Positions 1-7,292 of a stretch of 36,254 nucleotides of DNA are shown one piece after another. The translations under genes and the position numbers were made by a program. The notes beneath the pieces are model-generated. The model saw nothing but the letters and a program-made list of their open reading frames with translations. It had not been told where the DNA came from and did not search any database. Origin of the DNA: BS150m-G50 sp964517435 (GTDB lineage: Bacteria > CAIWAD01 > BS150m-G50); assembly GCA_964517435.1 (NCBI GenBank), contig CAZFEC010000035.1, positions 1 to 36,254 on the forward strand. The letters are read 5' to 3'. Each line of letters begins with the position of its first letter. Position 1 is the stretch's first letter.

Positions 1-62
1 GGACTTGAACCCCCAACCTAGTGGTTAACAGCCACCCGCTCTACCAATTGAGCTAGCCAGGA
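1..62 (-). tRNA. tRNA-Asn (GTT), cut by the window edge
   Basis: Read on the minus strand, the 5' acceptor strand is TCCTGGC. A D-arm (GCTC ... GAGC), an anticodon arm with loop CTGTTAA (anticodon GTT) and a T-arm beginning GGGGG-TTCAAGT follow. The window ends inside the T-stem, so the 3' acceptor strand is not visible. The anticodon stem (GGTGG/CCACT) pairs nearly fully, with the outermost pair a wobble. The arm order and anticodon loop match bacterial tRNA-Asn. The first 39 bases are repeated exactly 90 bp away in the damaged copy at 79-152. Confidence 0.9.
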
Positions 63-78
63 ATATTTCAGTTCGCAT

Positions 79-152
79 TCCCTGGCTTGTGAACCCCCAT
101 CCCGACGATTCGGGATAACAGCCACCCGCTCTACCAATTGAGCTAGCCAGGA
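79..152 (-). pseudogene. Damaged tRNA-Asn copy carrying an internal hairpin
   Basis: The 5' half is identical to the neighbouring tRNA-Asn: acceptor strand, D-arm and the start of the anticodon loop (CTGTTA). After that, the 3' anticodon-stem strand and variable region are replaced by a perfect 7-bp hairpin with a 4-base loop (99-116). The 3' strand of the T-stem is missing. The 3' acceptor strand GCCAGGG still pairs with TCCTGGC (one G-U pair), and the total length is 74 nt, close to a normal tRNA. Only two of five anticodon-stem pairs can form, so it is probably not a functional tRNA-Asn. It could be a relic reshaped by a template switch, or a hairpin repeat that entered a duplicated tRNA. 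Confidence 0.65.
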
Positions 153-244
153 ATGCGCTTTTTGCAAGCAGTTATTCTAGGGCGCCGCCGTCTCGGAGTC
201 AAGCTATTTTGGATAGGTGGCAAAGTTCCAGCTATCCGGCGCTG

Positions 245-820
245 TCAGTAGTTCTCCCCCAGCAGCTCAAAGTGGGCTCGCGGGTGGGCACAGGCGGGGC
301 AGACTTCCGGCGCTTCGGTGCCCTCGTGCAGGAAGCCGCAGTTGCGGCAACGCCACACCACCGGCTCGTCTCGTTTGAAGACGGTACCATTCTTAATGTT
401 AGCCGCCAGATCGCGGTAGCGCTTTTCGTGCTGCTTCTCGGCGACCGCAACATTCTCGAACAGCTCCGCGACCGCGTCGAAGCCCTCCTCGCGGGCGGTC
501 TGCGCAAACGCCGGGTAGAGTTCAGTGTGCTCTTCCATTTCGCCGGCGGCGGCCGCCTCCAGGTTCTCCAGTGAGGAGCCGATCACGCCCGCCGGGTAGG
601 CGGCGGTGATTTCCAGCACCCCACCTTCCAGGTGCTTGAAAAAGCGCTTGGCGTGTTCCTTTTCCTGGTCCGCGGTTTCCTCAAAGATCGTCGCGATCTG
701 CACATAGCCATCCTTGCGGGCCTGGCCGGCAAAGTAGGTGTAACGGTTGCGCGCCTGCGACTCGCCGGCAAAGGCGGCCAGCAGGTTCTGCTCCGTCCTG
801 GTTCCTTTGATGCTCTTCAT
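245..820 (-). CDS. rbr: Rubrerythrin
   Basis: This 191-residue protein has the usual length of classical rubrerythrin, a cytoplasmic non-heme iron peroxidase that reduces hydrogen peroxide in anaerobes and microaerobes. The N-terminal four-helix ferritin-like domain (about 1-145) keeps the diiron ligands: E20, E53, H56, E94, E97, E128 and H131. The C-terminal rubredoxin domain has two CxxC pairs (C158/C161 and C174/C177) for one Fe(Cys)4 site that passes electrons to the diiron centre. The ATG at 820 is preceded by an AGAGGA ribosome binding site. It is a single gene, divergent from the plus-strand redox group beginning at 989. Identification is firm. Confidence 0.96.
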   Translation of the reverse strand: MKSIKGTRTEQNLLAAFAGESQARNRYTYFAGQARKDGYVQIATIFEETADQEKEHAKRFFKHLEGGVLEITAAYPAGVIGSSLENLEAAAAGEMEEHTELYPAFAQTAREEGFDAVAELFENVAVAEKQHEKRYRDLAANIKNGTVFKRDEPVVWRCRNCGFLHEGTEAPEVCPACAHPRAHFELLGENY

Positions 821-881
821 AATCGGTCCTCTAGGTTGTTGGAATCGGTTGTCAGGATTTCATCCGTCTTCTTCCATTCGG

Positions 882-910
882 TAACAAACAAGAACTGGAT
901 TTGATGTCAA
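882..910 (-). promoter_or_regulatory. Candidate promoter for rubrerythrin
   Basis: On the minus strand a perfect -35 box TTGACA (905-910) stands 17 bp from a weak -10 hexamer TTGTTA (882-887), about 60 bp before the rubrerythrin start. The -35 and the spacing are good but the -10 is poor, so this is a candidate only. No clear PerR-like or other operator was recognised. Confidence 0.35.
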
Positions 911-988
911 GTGAAACCGCCGTTAGTGGCTTTATTCGCTGGAAATCTCATATTGATATCCTGACAACAGTATGCAACTGACTGCCCG

Positions 989-2158
989 ATGACAAACTAC
1001 ATCAAGCCGGTCCTGATTATCGCCCTCTTCGTCCTGCTCTGGGGGCTGCCGCTGGCTGACTCCTCCTTCACCGGCCCTCTGTTCGAAGCGCTGCTCCTGG
1101 CGCAGTGGTACGCCCGCGAGCATGTCCTGCTCTGCCTGGTGCCCGCCTTCCTCATCGCCGGCGGCATCAGCCTCTTCGTCAGCCAGGGAGCGGTGCTGCA
1201 GTACCTGGGACCACAGGCGCGCAAGCTGGTTGCCTATCCGGTGGCGGCGCTTTCCGGTTCGATCCTGGCTGTCTGCTCCTGCACGATCCTGCCGCTGTTC
1301 GCCGGGATCCACAAGCGGGGCGCCGGACTGGGACCGGCCACAGCCTTCCTTTACGCCGGTCCGGCCATCAATGTGCTGGCCATCATCCTGACGGCGCGGG
1401 TGCTGGGGCTGGAGCTGGGTATTGCCCGTGCTGCCGGCGCAGTGCTGTTCGCGGTTGTCATCGGTCTGTTGATGCACGCCATTTTCCGGCGCAGCGAGGA
1501 GGAACGGTCCACGGAAGCACCCGCCGCTCCGCCCTTCACCGCCACACGCCGGCCCTGGCAGGACGCTCTCTTCTTCCTGGCGCTGGTCGGCATCCTGGTG
1601 TTCGCCAACTGGAGCCGGCCGGCGGTGGACAGCGGCGACCTCTGGCATTGGCTCTTCGACTCCAAATGGTGGCTTGCCGGCGCTTTTACCTTGCTGCTGC
1701 TGATCTCCCTGGCCGCCTGGTTTCGACGGGAGGAGCTGCGCGACTGGATCCAGGCCAGCTGGGATTTCACGGTGCAGATTCTGCCGCTGCTGTTCGCCGG
1801 CGTTCTGGTGGCCGGTCTGCTGCTGGGGGGTCCCGGAGGCGGGCGCGGCGTGTTGCCGCCGGAGTGGATCGCGGGGCTGGTCGGCGGCAATTCAATCGGG
1901 GCCAACTTCGCCGCTTCGCTGGCGGGAGCGCTGATGTACTTCGCCACCCTGACCGAGGTGCCGATTCTGGAGGGGCTGTTGAAGGCGGGTATGGGCAAGG
2001 GACCGGCGCTGGCGCTGCTGCTGGCGGGGCCGGCGGTTTCGCTGCCCAATATGCTGGTCATCCGCAGCGTCCTGGGCACCCGGCAGACCCTAGCGTTCAT
2101 CGGACTGGTAGTGGTGTTGTCGACACTGGCGGGCTGGCTCTACGGCTGGTTGTTTTAA
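989..2158 (+). CDS. ArsP/DUF318-type membrane permease
   Basis: A 389-residue integral membrane protein with about eight to ten hydrophobic helices in two halves around a charged central loop (about 160-180). The first half carries a Cys-Ser-Cys motif (C96, C98) followed by a glycine-rich PLFAGIHKRGAGLGPA segment. The second half repeats the pattern with GNSIGANFAASLAGALMYF. This two-fold arrangement is typical of the PF03773 permease family, whose studied members (ArsP) export organoarsenicals. Many relatives sit beside a CxxC mini-thioredoxin, as here at 2177. The real substrate is unknown. No clear Shine-Dalgarno sequence precedes the ATG. It is first in a run with thioredoxin, CcdA and a lipoprotein. 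Confidence 0.8.
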   Translation: MTNYIKPVLIIALFVLLWGLPLADSSFTGPLFEALLLAQWYAREHVLLCLVPAFLIAGGISLFVSQGAVLQYLGPQARKLVAYPVAALSGSILAVCSCTILPLFAGIHKRGAGLGPATAFLYAGPAINVLAIILTARVLGLELGIARAAGAVLFAVVIGLLMHAIFRRSEEERSTEAPAAPPFTATRRPWQDALFFLALVGILVFANWSRPAVDSGDLWHWLFDSKWWLAGAFTLLLLISLAAWFRREELRDWIQASWDFTVQILPLLFAGVLVAGLLLGGPGGGRGVLPPEWIAGLVGGNSIGANFAASLAGALMYFATLTEVPILEGLLKAGMGKGPALALLLAGPAVSLPNMLVIRSVLGTRQTLAFIGLVVVLSTLAGWLYGWLF

Positions 2159-2176
2159 CACGCGAGGAGGCTGCAG

Positions 2177-2410
2177 ATGCAGATCAAGGTGCTGGGCATG
2201 GGCTGCGCCAAGTGCAACAAACTTTACGCACTGGTGGAACGGCTGGTCGCCCGGACGGGTATAGAGGCGGAGCTGGAGAAAGTCGAACGGCTGGAAGAAA
2301 TCATGGCCTTCGGAGCGCTGATGACGCCGGCGCTGGTCATCGACGGCGAGGTGAAGTCGACCGGCCGGATCCCGCGGGAGCGGGAGATCATCGACTGGAT
2401 CAGCAGTTGA
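2177..2410 (+). CDS. Mini-thioredoxin (thioredoxin_3 family)
   Basis: A 77-residue protein consisting of a single small thioredoxin fold. The redox motif is GCAKC (C10, C13) directly after the first beta strand, and the cis-proline position lies in the later TPALVIDG segment. Members of this family (redox-active disulfide protein 2) are encoded next to ArsP-type permeases in many anaerobes and are thought to handle disulfides or thiol-bound metals for them. The start is supported by GAGGAGG before the ATG. It begins 18 bp after the permease stop and 25 bp before CcdA, so the three are probably one transcript. It has no export signal and should be cytoplasmic. Confidence 0.88.
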   Translation: MQIKVLGMGCAKCNKLYALVERLVARTGIEAELEKVERLEEIMAFGALMTPALVIDGEVKSTGRIPREREIIDWISS

Positions 2411-2435
2411 CCCAGTTACCGAGAAAGGCTATGGC

Positions 2436-3134
2436 ATGACCGCATTCCTGTCCGGCGTGGAAACCTACATTCATACCAACCCCTGGCTGGCGATAGCGGC
2501 GGTTTTTTGCGGCGGCGCACTGACCGCCTCCAATCCCTGCGTACTGGCGATGATCCCGCTGATGATGAGCTTCGTCGCCGGTCAGCGCGAGGGTGAGGTC
2601 GGATTGCTGAGATCGCTGGGATATTCGCTGCTGTTCGTGCTCGGGCTGGCGATCACCTTCACCGCCATGGGGATGGCGGCGGCGCTGGCGGGAGCGATGT
2701 ACGGCGACCTGTCCGGCGGCTGGAACTGGGTGGTCGCCGCGGTCTGCCTGCTGATGGGCCTGCACCTGATGGGCATCCTCAATATCCGAATCCCGGCGCT
2801 TATCAAAGCGCCTCCGCGGGTGACAGGCAGACTGGGCGCGTTGCTGCTCGGTCTGCTGTTCGGTCTCGTTTCCGCGCCCTGCGCTGCGCCCATCCTGGTA
2901 GTGCTGCTCACCTACCTGGCCGGCAGCGGCGCTTCAATGGCGTATGGCGGCGTGCTGTTGCTGATGTACTCGCTGGGGCACAGCCTGCTGATTATCATTG
3001 CGGGGACGTCCATGGGCGCCGCCCGCAAGCTGCTGGAGTCGAGAAACCTGACCCGTGCCACGGAACTGCTGCGGCGGGTGGCCGGCGGTGTTATCGTCCT
3101 GGTGGGGATCTACTTTGTTCTGCGTACCTTCTGA
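2436..3134 (+). CDS. ccdA: CcdA/DsbD-type thiol-disulfide transmembrane transporter
   Basis: A 232-residue membrane protein of CcdA size with six hydrophobic helices. It carries the two conserved intramembrane cysteine motifs that move reducing equivalents across the membrane: SNPCVLAMIP near residue 31 and SAPCAAPI near residue 149. CcdA takes electrons from cytoplasmic thioredoxin and passes them to extracytoplasmic thioredoxin-like proteins for cytochrome c maturation, copper-site assembly or similar work. Its neighbours supply both sides: a cytoplasmic mini-thioredoxin upstream and an exported thioredoxin-like lipoprotein downstream. The 3' end lies in a 19-bp tandem repeat, and the stop codon is inside the first copy. 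Confidence 0.9.
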   Translation: MTAFLSGVETYIHTNPWLAIAAVFCGGALTASNPCVLAMIPLMMSFVAGQREGEVGLLRSLGYSLLFVLGLAITFTAMGMAAALAGAMYGDLSGGWNWVVAAVCLLMGLHLMGILNIRIPALIKAPPRVTGRLGALLLGLLFGLVSAPCAAPILVVLLTYLAGSGASMAYGGVLLLMYSLGHSLLIIIAGTSMGAARKLLESRNLTRATELLRRVAGGVIVLVGIYFVLRTF

Positions 3135-3172
3135 TTGAAGGCGTACCTTCTGATTGAAGGCGCACCTTCTGA
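3122..3172. repeat. 19-bp tandem repeat at the ccdA stop
   Basis: A 19-bp unit starting GCGTACCTTCTGATTGAAG occurs at 3122-3140 and is repeated exactly at 3141-3159. A third partial unit of 13 bp with one mismatch follows (3160-3172). The first copy encodes the last residues and TGA stop of ccdA. The later copies only lengthen the gap to the next gene, so they look like replication-slippage duplications. Confidence 0.9.
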
Positions 3173-3193
3173 ACGATTGCCGAGGAGAGAAAA

Positions 3194-3649
3194 TTGATTG
3201 GATCAGGAAAAGCATCCCTCTTGTGGTTCAGCCTGCTGTTGGCGGTGTTCGCCGTCAGCGGTTGCGGCGGCAACAGCGACGGGGCCACGGATGGCGCCCA
3301 GTCGCAGGGGGCCGGCACATCGGCCGCTGTAGCAGATTCAAGCGCCAGGCTGCCGATCGCGAGCATCACCTTTATCGGCCTGAAAGAAGCCTGCCCCTGT
3401 ACGCGCAACCGGATCGATGAGAGCTGGCGGGTGCTGCAGAACACGCTGGCACTGGTACCGGACCTGCCGGTGGTGCGTCTGCAGCGGGATGTCGACAAGG
3501 AGGCGTCGTTGCAGTTAATCCGGCAGCACTCGCTGCTGGTGGCGCCCGGCCTCTACTTCCTGGACGCCGAGCGGCGGATCGTTGAACTCCTGCAGGGTGA
3601 GGTTACCGAAAAGCAGATTCTCGATCTGCTACAGGGTGAGGGGAGCTGA
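3194..3649 (+). CDS. Thioredoxin-like lipoprotein with CPC motif
   Basis: A 151-residue exported lipoprotein. A TTG start is chosen because GAGGAG precedes it and because it gives a good signal: positive n-region, hydrophobic core and lipobox VSGC with the acylated cysteine at C24. A low-complexity Ala/Gly/Ser linker (25-50) leads to a thioredoxin-like domain with Cys-Pro-Cys (C67, C69) where thioredoxins carry CxxC, then a conserved-looking PGLYFLD strand near the cis-proline region. Its place directly after ccdA suggests CcdA keeps this cysteine pair reduced on the outer side of the membrane. The client is unknown. CPC pairs are weaker disulfide formers than CxxC and can bind metal, so a metal-carrier role is possible. 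Confidence 0.72.
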   Translation: MIGSGKASLLWFSLLLAVFAVSGCGGNSDGATDGAQSQGAGTSAAVADSSARLPIASITFIGLKEACPCTRNRIDESWRVLQNTLALVPDLPVVRLQRDVDKEASLQLIRQHSLLVAPGLYFLDAERRIVELLQGEVTEKQILDLLQGEGS

Positions 3650-3690
3650 TTCCACTGTCAGACCAACTCGCCTGAACCTGCGTTAAAGCT

Positions 3691-3902
3691 GCGTTTTTCA
3701 CCCGAAAAAGGCCCGTCTAAGCCCTGATTGTAGCTGATTTCTCGATGTTTCCCCAGTATTCTCAACATGATATCCAGGTCCGACCCGGATATCCCGGCCA
3801 CTAGACGACGTTATATCCATAAAAAACAGCCTCTCAAGTTGACTTTCGAGCCATATTTCAACTTAAACTCAGCAATTACAGCAATGTAATTTGGTCCGAC
3901 CC
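3691..3902. repeat. Dispersed repeat with paired GGTCCGACCC motifs, copy A
   Basis: Bases 3691-3786 align without gaps to 35955-36050. Shared blocks include the T-rich/A-rich start, the TCTAAG block and GGTCCGACCC exactly 61 bases after the start of TCTAAG in both copies. A second GGTCCGACCC lies at 3893-3902, 116 bp beyond the first; in copy B the spacing is 50 bp. No ORF of its own is present. Similar GGTCCGACC/GGGTCGGACC ends are, from memory, seen beside REP-associated or IS200-like transposases. A non-autonomous relic is therefore likely, but that link is inference. Confidence 0.75.
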
Positions 3903-3927
3903 CAATGGACCCCAATGGAGCTTTTGC

Positions 3928-3956
3928 TTGACAAAACGGTGGCGCAACTATATACT
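3928..3956 (+). promoter_or_regulatory. Strong sigma-70-type promoter for the oxidase-like operon
   Basis: TTGACA (3928-3933, consensus) is followed by exactly 17 bp and then TATACT (3951-3956, five of six consensus). The predicted start near 3963 leaves a leader of about 23 bases before the ATG at 3986, with AAGGGA (3974-3979) as ribosome binding site. The second GGTCCGACCC of repeat copy A ends only 26 bp upstream of the -35 box. This is the best promoter in the window and marks the start of a new transcription unit. Confidence 0.75.
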
Positions 3957-3971
3957 ACCTGCTGATAGTAT
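3952..3971. promoter_or_regulatory. Dyad over the -10 box, possible operator
   Basis: ATACTA (3952-3957) and TAGTAT (3966-3971) form a 6-bp inverted repeat with an 8-bp spacer. It covers most of the -10 box and the predicted start site, where a repressor would block the promoter. It does not match the FNR/Dnr or NsrR motifs I know. AT-rich dyads of this size can arise by chance. Confidence 0.3.
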
Positions 3972-3985
3972 TTAAGGGATTCAGC

Positions 3986-6340
3986 ATGAACACTTTCAAA
4001 AGCCGCTTCAAGTACCTGTTTACGACCATCCCCGGCCTGGTTCTGGTCGATGCCGCCATCATCGCCATCATCGTCGCCGTCTTCGGCACCCTCTCAGGCC
4101 CGATGAAGGAATGGGGTGTAGCGGCCGTCACCGAACGTCTGCTCGGGATGGAGCTGCATCCAGCCGACCGCGAGGGCCGCATCATCGTCCTCTATCATAC
4201 GATCGCCATGGCGTTCGTCGCTCTGCTCACCTACCTGATCACCGGCCTGGTCCGCATGAGTGAACGGCAGGCGGTCAACATCAGGACCACGATCACCGCC
4301 GGCTACCTGATGGTGGTGATCTTCGGTCTCGGGTTCGCCTACTGGGGACACAACTGGGCGTTTCACGGTCTCTTCCTGGTGGGACAGGCGCTGGTGTTCT
4401 ACGCCGGCATACTGCTGGCGGTAGCGCTCTGGCCCTGGCGCCGGGAATACTACCATGACGATCCCGACTACGCCCACACCAGGAAAGGTGTGCCGCTGGA
4501 GCGGATGGCCTTCTGGGTGATGGCGGTAGCCATGCTGGGATCGGCCATCTTCGGAGCCGTCGCCGGCGCCTACTGGGGTAACGGCCACGAGACCTTCCTG
4601 GCGGAGGACGGCGTACGGCATGTCCACCACAGCCCGTTGCAGCTGGCGGTTATCGGCCATCTGCACATCATGCTGACTCTGATCGGCATCGCCACCACCC
4701 TCATCATCGGCCGCTGGTTCGACTGGCGCGGCGTCACGCACAAAATCGGCATGCCGCTCTTCATCTCCGGCACCATCATCCTCACCCTCGGGGTCTGGCT
4801 GGTGGTCCCCTACCAGCTTTACGCCCACCTGATCATCTACGTCGGCGCCGTCTTTGCCATGACCGGCGCGCTGATGCTGGTGCTCTTCGGCTGGAGCAAG
4901 CTGATCCGGGAAGGGATCGCCGATCGGGAACACGCCGGTCTGCTGGCCCGCCTCGGGGCGCTGCTGCGCGACCCTCTGCGTTTCGGATCGCTCTGGCAGA
5001 TGGTCTTCATGAACTTCACCGTCAGCGGCGTCGGCATCTTCATGGCGATCAAACTGGAGGAGATCTTCCGCACGATCCCCTTCCGGGAGGAGCGCATCAC
5101 GCTGACCGGCCACTGGCACATTCTGTCCGCCCTGACCGGTACGATCGTGCTCTTCTATCTGATGAGCGAAGTCTTCCCGCTGCGCGGTAAAGTCCGCCAG
5201 TGGTTCGGCTGGATCGTCATCATCGGCTCCGATGTCGCTTTCGCCATGATGACGCTCTTCTCCCTCAAACGGCTCTGGGTGTCGGAGGAGAACCAGCAGC
5301 CGCTGGTCGATTTCTACATGTTCGTGACCGACATCGCGCTGGGACTGGTGGAGGCGGTCCTGGCCGCCTACATGGTCTGGCTGCTGATCAAGCTGCTCAA
5401 CAGGAAGATATTTCACCTGGGCGGCATGGCGGCGTTACTCCTGCTGCTGGGTTCGTGCGGCGAACCGGCCGCGGATGTCAATCCCGGTTCGGTGACGCTG
5501 GACCTTACGGTCCATCCCGGCCGCTGGACGACGGTGCCGGCCGGGCCCTTCATCTCCGGTCTGAACGAAAACGAGCGCATTATCGAGCGGCCTTTCGAGA
5601 TCATGGTGACCGAAGTGACCTGGCAGCAGTACGCCGACTACCTGAACGAGGCGCTGGCGGCGGGTGAGATCATGGTCGAGGCGGGCAAGGTACGTGGCCC
5701 TTACCCGGGGGACACCTTCCACGGCGGACGGCACGAGCATGAGTTTTCCGCCGGCATCTACGATTACTTCGCGCTGGACGGGCAGAAATGCCGCCTGCAG
5801 CTGCGGGACGATCAATTCAGCGTCCAGCCGGGCTACGAACTCTTTCCCGCCGTCTACGTCACCTGGATGGGTGCCTGGGCCTACGCCCGCCACTACGGCT
5901 GGCGCCTGCCCAGCAGCCTTGAATGGGAGAAAGCCGCCCGCGGCACCGATGGTCGCGCTTATCCGTTCGGTGACGAAATCTCCAGTCAGCGGGCCAACTA
6001 CTATCGCAGCCACGATCCCTTCGACCGCGCCAACGGCACTACGCCGGTCGGCTTCTACAACGGACGCCGGCAGGGCGGCTTCCAGACCCTGGACAGCCCC
6101 TCACCCTACGGCTGCTACGACATGGCGGGCAACGTGGCGGAGTGGATCGGCGATGTGCAGCACGGCAGCCATCAGCGCCTGATCTACGGCGGCAGCATGA
6201 TGGAGTACGATTACAACCTGCGGGTCTGGACCGAAAACAGCGGCGTGCCGCAGTACGCCAGCTTCCAGGTCGGCTTCCGGGCGGTCCGCGACCTGCCGGG
6301 TGACATTGAAGTCGAATCAACGCCCCCGGCGACACACTAA
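3986..6340 (+). CDS. Heme-copper-oxidase-like 12-TM protein fused to an FGE-type domain
   Basis: A 784-residue two-part protein. Residues 1-475 form about 12 membrane helices resembling heme-copper oxidase/NO reductase subunit I. Histidine-led helices recur in the three-fold pattern of that fold: H71 in TM2 (YHTIAMAF), GHLH at 224-227 in TM6, and GHWH at 375-378 in TM10, matching the HxH heme ligands. The paired histidines of TM7 are not intact: only H281 is seen, after Y279-A280. Other histidines are H122, H127 and H212/H214/H215. A 13th hydrophobic segment ending in a lipobox-like LLGSC (C491) leads to an FGE/SUMF1-type domain (about 510-770) with YVTWMGAWAYARHYGWRLPS, MAGNVAEW and VGFRAVR. 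The catalytic cysteines of true FGE are absent. No subunit II or cytochrome c subunit is in the window. Function is unknown; heme-based O2 or NO reduction is the family-based guess. Confidence 0.6.
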   Translation: MNTFKSRFKYLFTTIPGLVLVDAAIIAIIVAVFGTLSGPMKEWGVAAVTERLLGMELHPADREGRIIVLYHTIAMAFVALLTYLITGLVRMSERQAVNIRTTITAGYLMVVIFGLGFAYWGHNWAFHGLFLVGQALVFYAGILLAVALWPWRREYYHDDPDYAHTRKGVPLERMAFWVMAVAMLGSAIFGAVAGAYWGNGHETFLAEDGVRHVHHSPLQLAVIGHLHIMLTLIGIATTLIIGRWFDWRGVTHKIGMPLFISGTIILTLGVWLVVPYQLYAHLIIYVGAVFAMTGALMLVLFGWSKLIREGIADREHAGLLARLGALLRDPLRFGSLWQMVFMNFTVSGVGIFMAIKLEEIFRTIPFREERITLTGHWHILSALTGTIVLFYLMSEVFPLRGKVRQWFGWIVIIGSDVAFAMMTLFSLKRLWVSEENQQPLVDFYMFVTDIALGLVEAVLAAYMVWLLIKLLNRKIFHLGGMAALLLLLGSCGEPAADVNPGSVTLDLTVHPGRWTTVPAGPFISGLNENERIIERPFEIMVTEVTWQQYADYLNEALAAGEIMVEAGKVRGPYPGDTFHGGRHEHEFSAGIYDYFALDGQKCRLQLRDDQFSVQPGYELFPAVYVTWMGAWAYARHYGWRLPSSLEWEKAARGTDGRAYPFGDEISSQRANYYRSHDPFDRANGTTPVGFYNGRRQGGFQTLDSPSPYGCYDMAGNVAEWIGDVQHGSHQRLIYGGSMMEYDYNLRVWTENSGVPQYASFQVGFRAVRDLPGDIEVESTPPATH

Positions 6341-6398
6341 GTCCGGAGCAGCGCTTTTACTCAGGGGAACAGGACGCAGTGAAGGGTAGCGGCGAAAT

Positions 6399-7238
6399 AT
6401 GCAACTGATAAGCTTCTACCTGCAGCTGATCAAGACACCGCAGACCGGTCTGCTGCTGCTCACAACCCTGGCCGGTTATCGCGGCTCCGGAGGAGCTCTG
6501 CCGGTGTCAACGCTGCTGCTGGCGCTGCTGGGCATGCTGCTGGCGGTGAGCGGTACTACCGCCGTCAACATGGTCTTCGACCGCGATATCGACGCCGTCA
6601 TGCAGCGGACCCGCCGTCGACCGCTGCCCGCCGGCAACCTCACTGACCGCCAGGCTTCGGTTTTCGGAGTGCTGCTGATCGGCAGCGGGATGGTGCTTAA
6701 CTTATGGATCGATCCACTCTACGCACTGATGGTGGCGATCGGCGTTTTCGCCGACTTCGTCATCTACACCCTCTGGTTGAAGCGCCGCTCCCCCTGGTCG
6801 ATCCTGTGCGGCGGTATCGCCGGCGGTATGCCTATCGTGGCGGGCCGAGTGCTGGCGATCGGTGCCGTCGACACGATCGGTCTGCTCATGGGTCTGGCGA
6901 TCCTGCTCTGGATTCCGACCCATATCCTCACCCTGGCGATGAATCATTCCGACGACTACCGCCTGGCCGGCGTGCCGACCTTTCCCACCGTGATCGGTTT
7001 CGAGAAGACCCGCTACCTGATCGCGGCGGCCAACCTGCTGGCGGCCGGCATCTTTCTGACGATCTTCTATCTGCTCCAGATCCCGCGTCCCGGGCTGATG
7101 GTATTGCGGATCGGCAGCCTGCTGCTGGGCATCCTGTCGTTGCGTCTGATCCTGGTGCCGTCGGAACGGGCGAACTTCACGCTGTTCAAGTTTGCATCTA
7201 TCTACATGGCGGCGGCCATGTTGATTTTGATACTCTGA
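6399..7238 (+). CDS. ctaB: Heme O synthase (protoheme IX farnesyltransferase)
   Basis: A 279-residue UbiA-superfamily membrane enzyme that adds a farnesyl group to heme b to make heme O, the cofactor or precursor for heme-copper oxidases. The first Asp-rich motif is N57-xxx-D61-xxx-D65, inside NMVFDRDIDAVMQRT, followed by RRRPLPAG. The conserved LWLKRRSPWSILCGGIAGG segment comes at about 125-144. The second motif is NHSDDYRLAGVP (182-193), after WIPTHILTLAM. These fit CtaB better than other UbiA prenyltransferases. It starts 58 bp after the oxidase-like gene on the same strand, so co-transcription is likely and supports a heme O/A-type cofactor for that protein. Length is typical. Confidence 0.87.
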   Translation: MQLISFYLQLIKTPQTGLLLLTTLAGYRGSGGALPVSTLLLALLGMLLAVSGTTAVNMVFDRDIDAVMQRTRRRPLPAGNLTDRQASVFGVLLIGSGMVLNLWIDPLYALMVAIGVFADFVIYTLWLKRRSPWSILCGGIAGGMPIVAGRVLAIGAVDTIGLLMGLAILLWIPTHILTLAMNHSDDYRLAGVPTFPTVIGFEKTRYLIAAANLLAAGIFLTIFYLLQIPRPGLMVLRIGSLLLGILSLRLILVPSERANFTLFKFASIYMAAAMLILIL

Positions 7239-7292
7239 ATCGATAAAATCTGCGCAATTGCAAGGCGTCATCAATCACTGAAAGGAACGATC

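Noticed and set aside
1105..2439. Plus-strand 444-residue ORF over the permease
   Set aside because: Another frame of the permease gene, low-complexity Gly/Arg composition, no motif; the permease frame has membrane helices and family signatures.
3986..6340. Two separate genes at the FGE junction
   Set aside because: The frame is continuous, and the internal ATG near 5426 has no good ribosome binding site. A sequencing error is still possible.
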